DNA of 63,359 nt from Clostridiales bacterium (GTDB lineage: Bacteria > Bacillota > Clostridia > Christensenellales > UBA1242): assembly GCA_015055665.1 (NCBI GenBank), contig SVHX01000003.1:47048-110406 (forward strand), read 5' to 3'. Position 1 is the stretch's first letter. The number at the start of each line of letters is the position of its first letter. Shown piece by piece: positions 43,676 through 53,483 of the stretch. Position numbers and translations under genes: made by a program. Under the pieces are notes generated by a model, which worked only from the letters and a program-made list of their open reading frames with translations, made no database searches and was not told where the DNA came from.

Positions 43676-46600
43676 TATTCTTGCTCCGTATTTTTAATTG
43701 CGTCACTTAACTTAACCGATACAAGCTTACTTACACCCTTCTCTTCCATTGTAACACCAAATAATGTATCGGCGTTCTCCATAGTAGGCTTTTTGTGTGT
43801 AATAACAATAAACTGTGTTTCGTGAGAATATCTCTTGAGGTACTTGGCAAGTCTTGTTACGTTAGCCTCGTCAAGAGGAGCCTCAATCTCGTCCAATAGA
43901 CAGAAAGGTAGCGGTCTTAGACGAAGTATTGCAAATAATATTGCAATAGCAACAAGTGCCTGCTCTCCACCACTAAGCAGAGATATATTACTAAGTTTCT
44001 TCTCTGGTGGTTCAGCTTTGATGTCAATACCAGCCTCAAGCTGATCTTCGCTATCCATAATCTCAAGCCTTGCACTTCCGCCACCAAATAGTTCTTTGAA
44101 TACAATTCCAAAGTTGGTATTAATCTTATCAAACTCGGTCTGGAACCTAACAATCATTTCGTTAGAAAGATCTTTTATAATCCTCTTTAGATCAGCCTCA
44201 GCCTTGATAAGATCTTGAGATTGATTGTACATCTTACCGAATCTTTCTTCAAGTGCCTGACAATCCTCAATAGCACGCTCGTTAATATGACCTAGGGCAA
44301 CAATATCCTTCTTAACCTTGTTAATCATGCTATTGCCCATCTTGGCATCATAATTCTCGTCCTTCAATTCAAGAGCACTATCATAAGTCAATCCATACTC
44401 AGTCCATACTCTTTCTTGCATGGTTTCGATATCTGTATCCACTTTGGCAAGTGCCATTTCTTGTTTGTACTTCTTATCCTGCAATATATTAACTTCTTGC
44501 AGTAATGTTGTCCTAGAATCATCAAGCCTACGGATATCTTCCTGAATAGAAGACTTCTCTTCTTCCTTCTTCTCAAGCTCACCTTCTGTCTTCTTAAGAA
44601 GTTCATAAGCCTCGTTATTCTCAAGGCTAGTTTCGCTCTCAAATACTGCATTAGAGGCTACATTTAATAATTGCCTATTTCTATTACAGGTAGACTCAAG
44701 TATATCAAGCTGTTCGCCAGTACCCTCTAGTACGGCTACTAGTCTTTGTCTTTCTTGATCAAGACTTACAAGTTCGGACTCAAGTGTTGCAATCTCAACT
44801 TTAAGAGTTGTAATCTTGGCAGAATATTCTTCCTTCTGATTCTTAAGTTCGCTAAACTGCGATACTGCAGTAGTTCCGATATTCTCAGTGGTTTCGATAT
44901 CAGTCTTAACATCACTGATACGATTAATTTGGTTAATTATACCCTCGAGAACTTGCTTGTTTTTACCAATGTTACTAGATACCCTATTACGCTCGTTCTC
45001 GTAATCATTACAAATTGTGGTAAATTTATCAAATCTTTCGGTTTCTTGAGCAATCTCAATATCAATAGAGTGCAACTCATCAGACAATGTTTTAATCTCT
45101 GAGTTAAGGTCTTTGAGGTTATTAACCAACTCTTCGCACTCATTAACTTTATCGGTCTTGTCTTTGGTAAGTTTAGCAATTAACTTGCCACAATTCTCGA
45201 TCTCAGTCTGCCTTCCAAGAAGATTAGTAACTTGTGCCTTTTTGCTACCACCGGTTAAACTTCCCTGAGGCGATATAATATCTCCATCAAGAGTAGCCAT
45301 ACGATACGCATAGTTGCACTTACGGGCAATATTAATCGCGGAATTCATATTATTAACAATTATCGTAGTTCCCAACAAACTACTAATAATGTTGTCCAAC
45401 TTGCTATCGTACTCAATAAGCTCGCTTGCAAGTCCCAAACAACCTTCCATATCAAGCAAATACCTATTAGAATTATCAAAACGCCTAGGTTTAACCGAAT
45501 TAATCGGCAAGAAAGTTGCTCTTCCGTAATCCCTTTGCTTTAGATAATTAATAAGATATTTGGCATGCTCATCACTTGCAGTAACAATATTCTGTACTGC
45601 ATTGCCAAGAGCAGTTTCGATTGCTGTTTGATATGTACTAGGAACTTTAATCAGGCTCGCAAGAACACCAATAATCTTAGACTTAATGTCGTTATTCTTC
45701 TCTGCATCAGTAAGAAGTCGCTTGATTGTTCCATTAAAGCCTTCGTATTCCCTAGCATATTCTTCAAGCATCTTCTTGCGATTCTCAAGAGATAGGATAT
45801 TGCCACCAAGCTCGCTTATTACATTTTCCGCCCTCTTAACATCTATCTGAAGATTGTCTTGATGAATAATCTTTTCATTTAAGCCAGAATCTATATCCTG
45901 CCTCTTAGACTTCAAAACAAGAAGCTGTGTAGAACTTTCTGATTGTTTAGACTTAGCTTCGCTAAATCGAATATTAATATCCTGAATCTGTTCTTCTAGT
46001 TCGTTAAGCGTCTTCTGATAACTATTCTTCTCGGCATTAAGAGCAGAAATCTGTGCTTTGACATCTCCAAGAAGCTCTAAGTTATCAATTATCCTTTGTT
46101 GGATTGCATCAGCCTCGTCTTCGCCAGATTTTAGCTCGCTTGCAACTGCATCATACTTCTCATTAAGATCTGCAACTTGTGACTTTTTATCAAGCAAAAC
46201 AACTTGTTTGTCTTTGATTGATGATTCTACTTCGTATAGCGAATTCTGGCTAGTATCTTTCACCCCACGAAGTCTATCCAACTCACTAGATAATCTATCA
46301 TCTTCGGCTTTGAGATAATTGTATTTCTCTTTCTGAACATTAAGTTCGCCACTATGCTTAGTAATGGCAATATTAAGTTCTAACACTTTATCCTTAAGCG
46401 TACTAATGTCTGCATCAATTGTGCCTACTCTATCAAAAGCCTCCGAGTACAAAGCATCAGCCTTCTCTTTCTCGCCAATTCGGTAGTTTAGTTCTTCCTC
46501 AATGGCTTTGGTCTTCTCAAGTATAGCGTTCTTGGTATCACTAGCGGTATCATACTGGTGTATGTAATGATTAACCTCAAGAACTTTAAGCTCATCCTTA

Positions 46601-47253
46601 AGCCCATGATATATCTTCGCAGTTTCTGCCTGCTCCTTAAGAGGCTTAAGCTGTCTATCAATCTCAGTTATCAGGTCGTTGATACGATTGAGGTTGTCTT
46701 GTGTATTAAGAAGTTTCCTCTCGGCTTCGGTCTTTTTGTTCTTAAACTTAGCAATTCCCGCAGCTTCCTCGAATATCGCACGCCTTTCTTCTGGCTTAGA
46801 GTTGACAATCTTGCCTACCATGCCCTGTCCAATAATTGAATATCCGTTCTTACCAATACCGCTATCATGAAGTAAGTTAACAATATCCTTCAACCTTGAC
46901 TGAGTCTTATTAAGCAGATACTCACTCTCGCCGCTACGATATAACTTACGAGTGATTATTATCTCGTCGTACTCAGAATTAAACATCTTGTTAGTGTTAT
47001 CAAATACAAGCGAAACTTCACAAAAGCTGAGGCCTTTACGTTTCTCAGTTCCCTTGAAGATAACATCTTGCATATTCTGTCCACGCAAGTTCTTACTGCT
47101 TTGTTCTCCTAATACCCACCTTATTGCATCAGACACATTACTCTTTCCGCAACCATTAGGGCCGACAATGGCGGTTATTCCATCTTCGAAATCTATTTTC
47201 TGATAATCGGCGAAGGACTTAAACCCCACCATCTCCACTCTCTTTAAGTTCAT
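43675..47253 (-). CDS. smc: Chromosome condensation ATPase SMC
   Basis: 1,192 residues, normal length. Walker A IVGPNGCGKSNVSDAIRWV (about residues 30-48), two long coiled coils separated by a hinge near 510-650 (LLTDAEKNNDIKSKIIG to GSLTGGSKK), then signature LSGGEQALVAIAILFA and Walker B LLDEIEAPLDEANV. It forms a homodimer with ScpAB (not in this window) that loads near the origin and extrudes DNA loops. It lies between rnc and ftsY in the classic order. There is no overlap with rnc: a 205-bp gap holds the rnc terminator and a possible promoter. Confidence 0.98.
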   Translation of the reverse strand: MNLKRVEMVGFKSFADYQKIDFEDGITAIVGPNGCGKSNVSDAIRWVLGEQSSKNLRGQNMQDVIFKGTEKRKGLSFCEVSLVFDNTNKMFNSEYDEIIITRKLYRSGESEYLLNKTQSRLKDIVNLLHDSGIGKNGYSIIGQGMVGKIVNSKPEERRAIFEEAAGIAKFKNKKTEAERKLLNTQDNLNRINDLITEIDRQLKPLKEQAETAKIYHGLKDELKVLEVNHYIHQYDTASDTKNAILEKTKAIEEELNYRIGEKEKADALYSEAFDRVGTIDADISTLKDKVLELNIAITKHSGELNVQKEKYNYLKAEDDRLSSELDRLRGVKDTSQNSLYEVESSIKDKQVVLLDKKSQVADLNEKYDAVASELKSGEDEADAIQQRIIDNLELLGDVKAQISALNAEKNSYQKTLNELEEQIQDINIRFSEAKSKQSESSTQLLVLKSKRQDIDSGLNEKIIHQDNLQIDVKRAENVISELGGNILSLENRKKMLEEYAREYEGFNGTIKRLLTDAEKNNDIKSKIIGVLASLIKVPSTYQTAIETALGNAVQNIVTASDEHAKYLINYLKQRDYGRATFLPINSVKPRRFDNSNRYLLDMEGCLGLASELIEYDSKLDNIISSLLGTTIIVNNMNSAINIARKCNYAYRMATLDGDIISPQGSLTGGSKKAQVTNLLGRQTEIENCGKLIAKLTKDKTDKVNECEELVNNLKDLNSEIKTLSDELHSIDIEIAQETERFDKFTTICNDYENERNRVSSNIGKNKQVLEGIINQINRISDVKTDIETTENIGTTAVSQFSELKNQKEEYSAKITTLKVEIATLESELVSLDQERQRLVAVLEGTGEQLDILESTCNRNRQLLNVASNAVFESETSLENNEAYELLKKTEGELEKKEEEKSSIQEDIRRLDDSRTTLLQEVNILQDKKYKQEMALAKVDTDIETMQERVWTEYGLTYDSALELKDENYDAKMGNSMINKVKKDIVALGHINERAIEDCQALEERFGKMYNQSQDLIKAEADLKRIIKDLSNEMIVRFQTEFDKINTNFGIVFKELFGGGSARLEIMDSEDQLEAGIDIKAEPPEKKLSNISLLSGGEQALVAIAILFAILRLRPLPFCLLDEIEAPLDEANVTRLAKYLKRYSHETQFIVITHKKPTMENADTLFGVTMEEKGVSKLVSVKLSDAIKNTEQE

Positions 47254-47384
47254 TTGTTAACTCCAAATAAATTTTTGCATATATATTGTACCACAGAATA
47301 GCCCCTTTCACAAAACGTATTAAACAGTTTCTATAAATAAATTTATAGAACTTCTCCACAAATATAAATTTTTAGCACACAAAA

Positions 47385-47407
47385 AAGCGAGCATTTTACC
47401 CGCTTTA
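47385..47407 (-). terminator. Weak intrinsic terminator after rnc
   Basis: AAAGCG/CGCTTT with an A6 run on the left (T tract on the minus strand). Beside it at 47330-47351 is a perfect palindrome TTCTATAAAT/ATTTATAGAA. The gap suggests that smc can be transcribed separately from rnc. Confidence 0.45.
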
Positions 47408-47458
47408 AAATATTTAAAATCTCAGCATTTAAGCCATTATTACGCAATTTGCATAGCT

Positions 47459-48130
47459 CTAGATTATTATACCTAATATCTTTAGGTATTCGGATGCACA
47501 TTTTTCTTCGGCAAGCTGTATACTTTTGCCCTTGGCAGATACAACCTGCACCCCATCAACCATAAGCCCTACACTAAATGTCTTGTCGTGATCAAGCCCA
47601 ACAGATGATAATAGTTCGTATCCAAAGGTCTTGCTCTCTGCTTGTAGCAATTCTTGCAATCGCGTCTTAGGATCAATACTTCTGCCAAGCATATACTCAA
47701 CATTTTCTTTGTTTATTATTACAAATTTATCAATTATTTCCTTGGCTTTGCCTAATCCACCATCTATATAAACAGCCCCTATAACACTCTCAAATAAATC
47801 TGCCTGATTCTTCTTGCTAAGCACCCTTAGTGACTTTGCTTTAAGAACATTATCAACTAGAGTCAAATCCTGTGCTATATTACTAAGATAATCGGTTGAC
47901 ACGAGCGTAGACCTTAACCTACTCATTAATCCAGAATCTATCTCCAAGTTATGGTAGATATAATCAGATACTACAAGCTCGATAACAGCATCACCTAGAT
48001 ACTCTAATCTATCGTAACTACCCACATGACTTTCGTTGGCATAACTAATATGTGTTAACGCCTCCAATAGCAAGTTGGCATTATTAAACTTATATCCAAT
48101 AGCCTGCTCAACAACTTCTAGATTATTCAT
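47459..48130 (-). CDS. rnc: Ribonuclease III
   Basis: 224 residues from ATG 48130, inside the end of plsX. RNase III signature RLEYLGDAVIELVVSDY (about residues 41-57) and FESVIGAVYIDGG carry the catalytic acidic residues. A C-terminal double-stranded RNA-binding domain begins near 150 (DPKTRLQELLQAES, ending VSAKGKSIQLAEEKCASEYL). It processes rRNA precursors and structured mRNA. Confidence 0.97.
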   Translation of the reverse strand: MNNLEVVEQAIGYKFNNANLLLEALTHISYANESHVGSYDRLEYLGDAVIELVVSDYIYHNLEIDSGLMSRLRSTLVSTDYLSNIAQDLTLVDNVLKAKSLRVLSKKNQADLFESVIGAVYIDGGLGKAKEIIDKFVIINKENVEYMLGRSIDPKTRLQELLQAESKTFGYELLSSVGLDHDKTFSVGLMVDGVQVVSAKGKSIQLAEEKCASEYLKILGIII

Positions 48131-49145
48131 CTTCACCCTTCACACCAGCATCAGTCAAACTCTTGCTAATCTTGTCAATTAACTTTCCTTGATGCATAGC
48201 ATACAACTGCTCCACACAAGTAACAAAGCTACCAGCCTTGCTATTACCATGTGCCTTAACAAGAAGTTTTTTGCAACCAAGAAGAACTGCTCCACCCTGC
48301 TTGCTATAATCAAATTTTGCTTTAAGTCTATCAAAAGTGCCTTTCATAAATACCGCACCGATCTTGCTTAGGAAACTCGATTTGATGTCTTCTTTAAGAG
48401 CGTTTAAAATACCCTTCATTGCTCCCTCTGTACTTTTTAGTAATACATTACCAGCAAAGCCATCTGCAACAACTACATCAAATTCTCCACTCATAACATC
48501 TCTTGCTTCCATATTACCTACGAAATTAAGATACTTGTTACCTTTCAGCAATTCAAATGTTTCTTTGGCTCTAATATCGCCTTTGTGGTCTTCCGTTCCC
48601 ACATTAAGCTGAGCAACCCTTGGCTTCTTCACGCCAAGAATCTTCATATATGCACTTGCCATCAATGCAAACTGCTCTAGATATTCCGGCTTGCAATCCA
48701 TATTAGCTCCCGCGTCACAGATACAAACGCTTCCTCCTACCAATGTAGGGAATACAGGACATAGTGCTGGTCTATGTATGCCCTTAAGCCTACCTAACTT
48801 CAAGAATCCACCTGTAAGCACCGCCCCTGTAGACCCTGCACTAATTATACCAATAACATCATCATTGTCTTTAGCATAATCAAAGGCACGCACTAGCGAG
48901 CTATCTTTCTTAGTTCTTATTGCCTGAGTAGCACTCTCGTTATTGCTAATAACCTCACTCGCATTAAGTACACTAATCTGCTCCTCATTATATTTAAGCA
49001 TATCTAATTGTGCATATATCTCATCTTCCTTTCCCGCAAGCACAATATGAATATCAGGATTCTTATTAACGCTCTCAACAGCTCCTAATATTACCTCGTT
49101 AGGACTATAATCTCCACCAAATGCATCTAATATAATTTTTACCAT
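48123..49145 (-). CDS. plsX: Phosphate acyltransferase PlsX
   Basis: 340 residues from ATG 49145 (GAGG six bases upstream), giving the family start KIILDAFGGDYSPNEVILGA. GTEDHKGDIRAKE and VADGFAGNVLLKSTEG are conserved active-site blocks. It makes acyl-phosphate from acyl-ACP, the first step of phospholipid synthesis in Firmicutes. It directly precedes rnc; the fabD-fabG-acpP genes that often lie between are absent. Confidence 0.96.
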   Translation of the reverse strand: MVKIILDAFGGDYSPNEVILGAVESVNKNPDIHIVLAGKEDEIYAQLDMLKYNEEQISVLNASEVISNNESATQAIRTKKDSSLVRAFDYAKDNDDVIGIISAGSTGAVLTGGFLKLGRLKGIHRPALCPVFPTLVGGSVCICDAGANMDCKPEYLEQFALMASAYMKILGVKKPRVAQLNVGTEDHKGDIRAKETFELLKGNKYLNFVGNMEARDVMSGEFDVVVADGFAGNVLLKSTEGAMKGILNALKEDIKSSFLSKIGAVFMKGTFDRLKAKFDYSKQGGAVLLGCKKLLVKAHGNSKAGSFVTCVEQLYAMHQGKLIDKISKSLTDAGVKGEDE

Positions 49146-49253
49146 TTCTCGCCTCAACTTAAAATTATTATTTCAATCATAATTATATAATACTTTTCCA
49201 CATTTTGCAAATAATTAAACACAACAAAAAAAGTAGAGTTGTGGCAAAAAGAG

Positions 49254-49368
49254 TCTAGTATCTAATTATGAGAACGGGTACTCAACACCAGATATCGAAA
49301 CACTAATCAAACTTGCAGACATATTCGATATCTCGCTTGATGAACTGGTTGGTAGAAATAGAGATTGA
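49254..49368 (+). pseudogene. 3' remnant of an XRE-family HTH regulator
   Basis: Reading the plus strand to the TGA at 49366-49368 gives YENGYSTPDIETLIKLADIF followed by DISLDELVGRNRD, the unmistakable second half of an XRE/Cro helix-turn-helix domain with its usual end. Upstream, the frame is closed by a stop at 49234-49236 and the first half of the domain is missing; no start or ribosome binding site exists. The intact terminator behind it survives. It is a decayed gene between plsX and rpmF; the rest of the gap is AT-rich. Confidence 0.75.
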
Positions 49369-49370
49369 AA

Positions 49371-49409
49371 AAAAGATATGTTCAAGAATTCTCTTAAACA
49401 TATCTTTTT
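49371..49409. terminator. Bidirectional intrinsic terminator
   Basis: AAAGATATGTT pairs with AACATATCTTT, with A and T runs outside. It ends rpmF (minus) and once ended the XRE gene (plus). Confidence 0.85.
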
Positions 49410-49423
49410 CGTTTCGGCAATAA

Positions 49424-49624
49424 TTACTTGCTCTCTTTCTTTTCTTTCTCTACATCAAGCTTCTTTTCGCCATCATAGTATCCGCACTTCTTGCATACTC
49501 TATGATTAGCCTTCAACTCATGACAATGTGGACATTCAACCATAGAAGGTGTTGAAATTTTCCAATTCGCTTTTCTAGAATTGCGTCTTGCTTTCGAAAC
49601 TTTACCCTTTGGTACTATAGCCAT
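49424..49624 (-). CDS. rpmF: Large ribosomal subunit protein bL32
   Basis: 66 residues from ATG 49624, six bases behind AGGAGG. Conserved VPKGKVSKARRNSRKANW start and a zinc ribbon CPHC...CKKC (CPHCHELKANHRVCKKCGYY). It retains all four cysteines, so it is the zinc-dependent form. The C-terminus is an acidic/Lys-rich extension. Confidence 0.96.
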   Translation of the reverse strand: MAIVPKGKVSKARRNSRKANWKISTPSMVECPHCHELKANHRVCKKCGYYDGEKKLDVEKEKKESK

Positions 49625-49689
49625 AATGCACCTCCTAAATACTTTTAATTTTGTGGTAATATTTCTCAATTACCATACCGTGCTTATAC

Positions 49690-49718
49690 ATTTTATACTA
49701 AAATTTCTTATTTGTCAA
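49690..49718 (-). promoter_or_regulatory. Promoter of rpmF
   Basis: On the minus strand TTGACA (49713-49718), 17 nt, TAAAAT (49690-49695). The roughly 60-nt leader holds a GGTAAT/ATTACC hairpin. Confidence 0.75.
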
Positions 49719-49733
49719 TTGGTATTTGATAAA

Positions 49734-50936
49734 TTATTTCAAATTATTTATGGTTTTTAGTGTTTCCTCGGCGATAACCATCTCTTCGTCTGTAGGAATT
49801 ACAAATACTTTCACCTTAGAACCTGCGGCAGATATCTCAACTTCTGCTCCACGTGGAGCGTTGTTATTCTTTTCTTTATCGAATTTAACACCCATAAATT
49901 CTAGACCTTCGGTCACTGCCTCTCTTAACTCTGGAGTATGTTCGCCACAACCTGCTGTGAATACAATTGCATCAGCTCCACCAAGAACTGCCATATAAGA
50001 TCCGATATACTTCTTAATACGGTGACAATACATATCAAATGCCATCTTAACATTAGGATCAGACAAGTTCTGAGTAATATCTCTCATATCCATCATACCT
50101 GTTCCAATAGCACCAAGCAATCCGCTCTCTTTGTTCAAGATCTTAACCACTTCGCTAGCAGTCTTACCTTCTTTGTTGCAGATATACTCAACAACCGCTG
50201 GATCAATATCTCCACTACGAGTATTCATCATAATACCCTCAAGCGGAGTAAATCCCATAGAGGTATCAAAGCTCTTGCCATTTTTAACAGCTGTAATGCT
50301 AGCTCCAGATCCTAAGTGACAAGAAACAATATTGATATCTTCAGGCTTCTTTCCTAATAATTCTGCACATCTTTGTGTTACGTAATAGTGGCTAGTTCCA
50401 TGAGCTCCATAACGACGAATCTTATATGTATCGTAGTATCTACGAGGGATAGCATATCTATATACATGCTCAGGAATTGACTTATGGAAACCAATATCAA
50501 ATACCGCAACATTAGGTTTATTAGGGCATAGCTTCATAGACGCCTCCATACCAGCAATAGCTCCTGGTACATGCAATGGACTAAAGTCTGCCTTAAGTCT
50601 AAAGTCTTCCAAAATTTCGCTAGTAACAAGAGTACTATCAAAATAGCTCTCTCCAACGTTAACAACTCTATGACCAAATGCACCAATCTCATCAAGGCTA
50701 GATACAACACCTACTCTCTCGTCGGTAAGCTTGCTAAGTAGCAACTCCATACCTTCGCTATGATTAGCAATATCTTGAGTATAGATATGTTCCTCACCCT
50801 TTGCCTTGTACTTTAAGAAAGAACCCTTCTCGTTAATCTTCTCAACATTACCCTTAGCGATAACTGAGCTAGTTTCCATATCTATCAACTGGAACTTTAA
50901 AGAACTACTTCCTGCATTAATAACCAAAATCTTCAT
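49734..50936 (-). CDS. ackA: Acetate kinase
   Basis: 400 residues. Start KILVINAGSSSLKFQL with the ASKHA phosphate-1 motif, VFDIGFHKSIPEH, GHGTSHYYV-like segment HGTSHYYVTQR, SCHLGSGASI and FTAGCGEHTPELRE. It makes ATP and acetate from acetyl phosphate. It lies 17 bp behind pta in one operon, the fermentative acetate pathway. GAGGT precedes ATG 50936. Confidence 0.98.
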   Translation of the reverse strand: MKILVINAGSSSLKFQLIDMETSSVIAKGNVEKINEKGSFLKYKAKGEEHIYTQDIANHSEGMELLLSKLTDERVGVVSSLDEIGAFGHRVVNVGESYFDSTLVTSEILEDFRLKADFSPLHVPGAIAGMEASMKLCPNKPNVAVFDIGFHKSIPEHVYRYAIPRRYYDTYKIRRYGAHGTSHYYVTQRCAELLGKKPEDINIVSCHLGSGASITAVKNGKSFDTSMGFTPLEGIMMNTRSGDIDPAVVEYICNKEGKTASEVVKILNKESGLLGAIGTGMMDMRDITQNLSDPNVKMAFDMYCHRIKKYIGSYMAVLGGADAIVFTAGCGEHTPELREAVTEGLEFMGVKFDKEKNNNAPRGAEVEISAAGSKVKVFVIPTDEEMVIAEETLKTINNLK

Positions 50937-50953
50937 AATTTACCTCTCAATAA

Positions 50954-51949
50954 TTAATCTTGCAACGCAGTAATTGCGATTGCTTGTACAATATCATTAA
51001 CGTTTGCTCCGCGGCTTACATCATTAATAGGTCTTCTCATACCTTGAGCAATTGGGCCAAACGCTTGGAATCCACCAAATCTCTGCATAAGTTTGTATCC
51101 AATATTACCTGCAGATAGATTAGGGAACACCAATACATTAGCATCTCCTTGGATAGGGCTGCCTTTTGCCTTAAGAGCTGCTACACTTGGCACTATAGCT
51201 GCATCAAGTTGCATCTCGCCATCATATACAAAATCTACACTTTGTGTATCAAGCACCGCCTTGGCCTCACGCATCTTAAGAGCATCCTCGCCCTCCGCAC
51301 TGCCCTTGGTAGAGTATGACAACAATGCTACCTTAGGATCTTTGATCATACCAATAGTTCTTGCAGACTCGGCAGAAAGCTTGGCAATCTCTACAATCTC
51401 TTCCATGCTAGGGTCAATATTGATACCACAATCAGAAAGGATATATACTTCCTCCTTATCTCCTGTATCCCTAACCATAACAAAGAAGCTAGACACCTTA
51501 GTATCTTTGGTCTTACCTTTGATTAATTGGAACGCAGGCTTAAATGTTTCGGCAGTAGAAATCTCAGCACCAGCTACAAGTCCATCAGCAAGAGCCAAAT
51601 CCACCATCATTGTACCAAAGTACACAGGGTCAGTAACCAACTTAGTTGCGTCTTCCATAGTCATACCCTTAGCTTTGCGTTTCTCATACAAAGCAGATGC
51701 TAGCATATCCTTCATCTCATGAGTATTAACATTAACTACTTGAAGATACTCGCCAGTTGTAAGATTGTATTTGTCCAATTGATTATCATCAGTTACTAGT
51801 AGCACAATTTTTGCAATTTTCTCTTCTGCACATCTAATACCAGCATTAACTATTCTCTCGCTAAATCCAGCCTCAGGAAGAACAATAGTTTTGCCTTGTT
51901 CTCTTGCCTTCTCCAGCCAAAGAGCTTCAATTTTTGTTGATTTTTCCAT
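50954..51949 (-). CDS. pta: Phosphate acetyltransferase
   Basis: 331 residues, the short Firmicute form without an N-terminal regulatory domain. Blocks IVLPEAGFSERI, GTMMVDLALADGLVAGA, SYSTKGSAEGE and NVLVFPNLSAGNIGYKLMQR are characteristic. It converts acetyl-CoA to acetyl phosphate for AckA. AAGGA lies about eleven bases before ATG 51949, and a weak TTGCGA...TATTTT promoter is upstream in the divergent 176-bp gap shared with tmcAL. Confidence 0.97.
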   Translation of the reverse strand: MEKSTKIEALWLEKAREQGKTIVLPEAGFSERIVNAGIRCAEEKIAKIVLLVTDDNQLDKYNLTTGEYLQVVNVNTHEMKDMLASALYEKRKAKGMTMEDATKLVTDPVYFGTMMVDLALADGLVAGAEISTAETFKPAFQLIKGKTKDTKVSSFFVMVRDTGDKEEVYILSDCGINIDPSMEEIVEIAKLSAESARTIGMIKDPKVALLSYSTKGSAEGEDALKMREAKAVLDTQSVDFVYDGEMQLDAAIVPSVAALKAKGSPIQGDANVLVFPNLSAGNIGYKLMQRFGGFQAFGPIAQGMRRPINDVSRGANVNDIVQAIAITALQD

Positions 51950-52125
51950 AAAATTTCAAAATTCCTTGCTTTTATTTGTATTTTTTTGTTAATTGTGTTA
52001 AAATATCTTGAATTAAATCTATCGCAATTTAGTATTTATATTTTAAAAATTGCTTAACATACACACTTAACACATTAGAGTGTACTAAAAATTAACAAAA
52101 TTGTAAAGAAATTATCGGAGTTAAT

Positions 52126-53406
52126 ATGAAAATTTGTGCAATTATTTGTGAATACAACCCTCTACACTTTGGGCACTGGTACCATATCCAGAAAGCCAAA
52201 GAACTTAGCGGATGCGACGCCGTTATGTGTATCCAGGCAGGAAACTTCACACAAAGGGGCGAGCCAGCTATTACCAACAAATATTGTCGTGCCCGCATGG
52301 CATTAGAGGCAAGTGCCGATATTGTTGTGCAGATTCCTACAGCCTATTGTTGTAGCTCGGCAGAGATTTTTGCTCTAGCCGGAGTTAAGATTGCCAATAG
52401 CTTTGATAACGTAACACATCTAGCGTTCGGATGCGAAACAGAGAACTTCGAATTGCTCAAAGAGATAGCCAAGTACTTTGCCAACGAACCTAAGGAGTTC
52501 AAGGACAAACTTAAATTTTATCTTGATGCAGGCAACTCCCTACCTACCAGTAGACAAAAGGCTATCGAAGACCTTATGAAGGAAGATAAGGTTGTGTTTA
52601 GCGAGATAACCGAGGCAATTAATATTTTGTCAAAACCTAATAACATCCTTGCTATCGAATACCTCAAGGCTTTGTACAAGACCAAGAGCAAAATCGAACC
52701 AATATTTACAACAAGATCTAATAGCGACTACAATTCTGCCGACCTTAACGGTAGAGATAGTAGTGCTACCGCTATAAGAACACGACTACTTAAGAAAGGT
52801 AATGTAAAATCTATCCGCAAACTAGTTCCACCATTTACTTACGATATCATGAAGGATATGTTCAAGGAATTCGGACTTCCTAATAACGACCTATTCAACT
52901 CTTTATGTGCATACGCTATCAAAACTGCTACAGCCGAAGAAATCAAGAATATCTATGACGTATCCGAGGGCATCCATAATAGATTCGCGGAAAGTGCTCA
53001 GAAGTTCAAAGACTTTAACGAAATCTTGCTTGATATCAAGACTAAGCGTTATACCTACACTAGGCTTAAACGTATTGTCCTTAGATTACTACTTAAGATT
53101 GACAAGGAAACAATCTCTCAAATATACAAGATAGACAAATTACCTTTTATTAAAGTCCTTGCATTTAACGCAAATAACAAAGACCTGCTATCAAATATCA
53201 ACGCAGATACCAACTTGATTATTCGTAATAGCAATATCGTTAAGAAACCAACCGAAATATACAAATCTCTTGCAGAAATCGAAGATAGAGCTAACGCCGT
53301 ATACAATATGCTACTTACCAAGTCAAGCAATATTCCTAACTTTGCCCCTGACCTATATACTCAAAGCATCAAGTATTACGCAAAGGATCAAAAAAAGAAG
53401 AAATAA
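52126..53406 (+). CDS. tmcAL: tRNA(Met) cytidine acetate ligase
   Basis: 426 residues. The N-terminal nucleotidyltransferase motif CEYNPLHFGHWYHI with H-x-G-H and AGNFTQRGEPAI are diagnostic of TmcAL (YlbM). It acetylates the wobble cytidine of elongator tRNA-Met using acetate and ATP, so it fits the neighbouring acetate genes and the tRNA-Met (CAT) of this genome. GGAG precedes ATG 52126. It converges with the patatin gene at the hairpin 53435-53463. Confidence 0.95.
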   Translation: MKICAIICEYNPLHFGHWYHIQKAKELSGCDAVMCIQAGNFTQRGEPAITNKYCRARMALEASADIVVQIPTAYCCSSAEIFALAGVKIANSFDNVTHLAFGCETENFELLKEIAKYFANEPKEFKDKLKFYLDAGNSLPTSRQKAIEDLMKEDKVVFSEITEAINILSKPNNILAIEYLKALYKTKSKIEPIFTTRSNSDYNSADLNGRDSSATAIRTRLLKKGNVKSIRKLVPPFTYDIMKDMFKEFGLPNNDLFNSLCAYAIKTATAEEIKNIYDVSEGIHNRFAESAQKFKDFNEILLDIKTKRYTYTRLKRIVLRLLLKIDKETISQIYKIDKLPFIKVLAFNANNKDLLSNINADTNLIIRNSNIVKKPTEIYKSLAEIEDRANAVYNMLLTKSSNIPNFAPDLYTQSIKYYAKDQKKKK

Positions 53407-53434
53407 CTTTATAATTTTTATATATATCAAAACA

Positions 53435-53463
53435 AACAGCACAACTAGTTTAGTTGTGCTGTT
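53435..53463. terminator. Shared hairpin between convergent genes
   Basis: A perfect 13-bp stem AACAGCACAACTA/TAGTTGTGCTGTT around 3 nt. T tracts are weak, but it is well placed for both directions. Confidence 0.65.
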
Positions 53464-53483
53464 ATTGTTATATGCGTTTAGCT

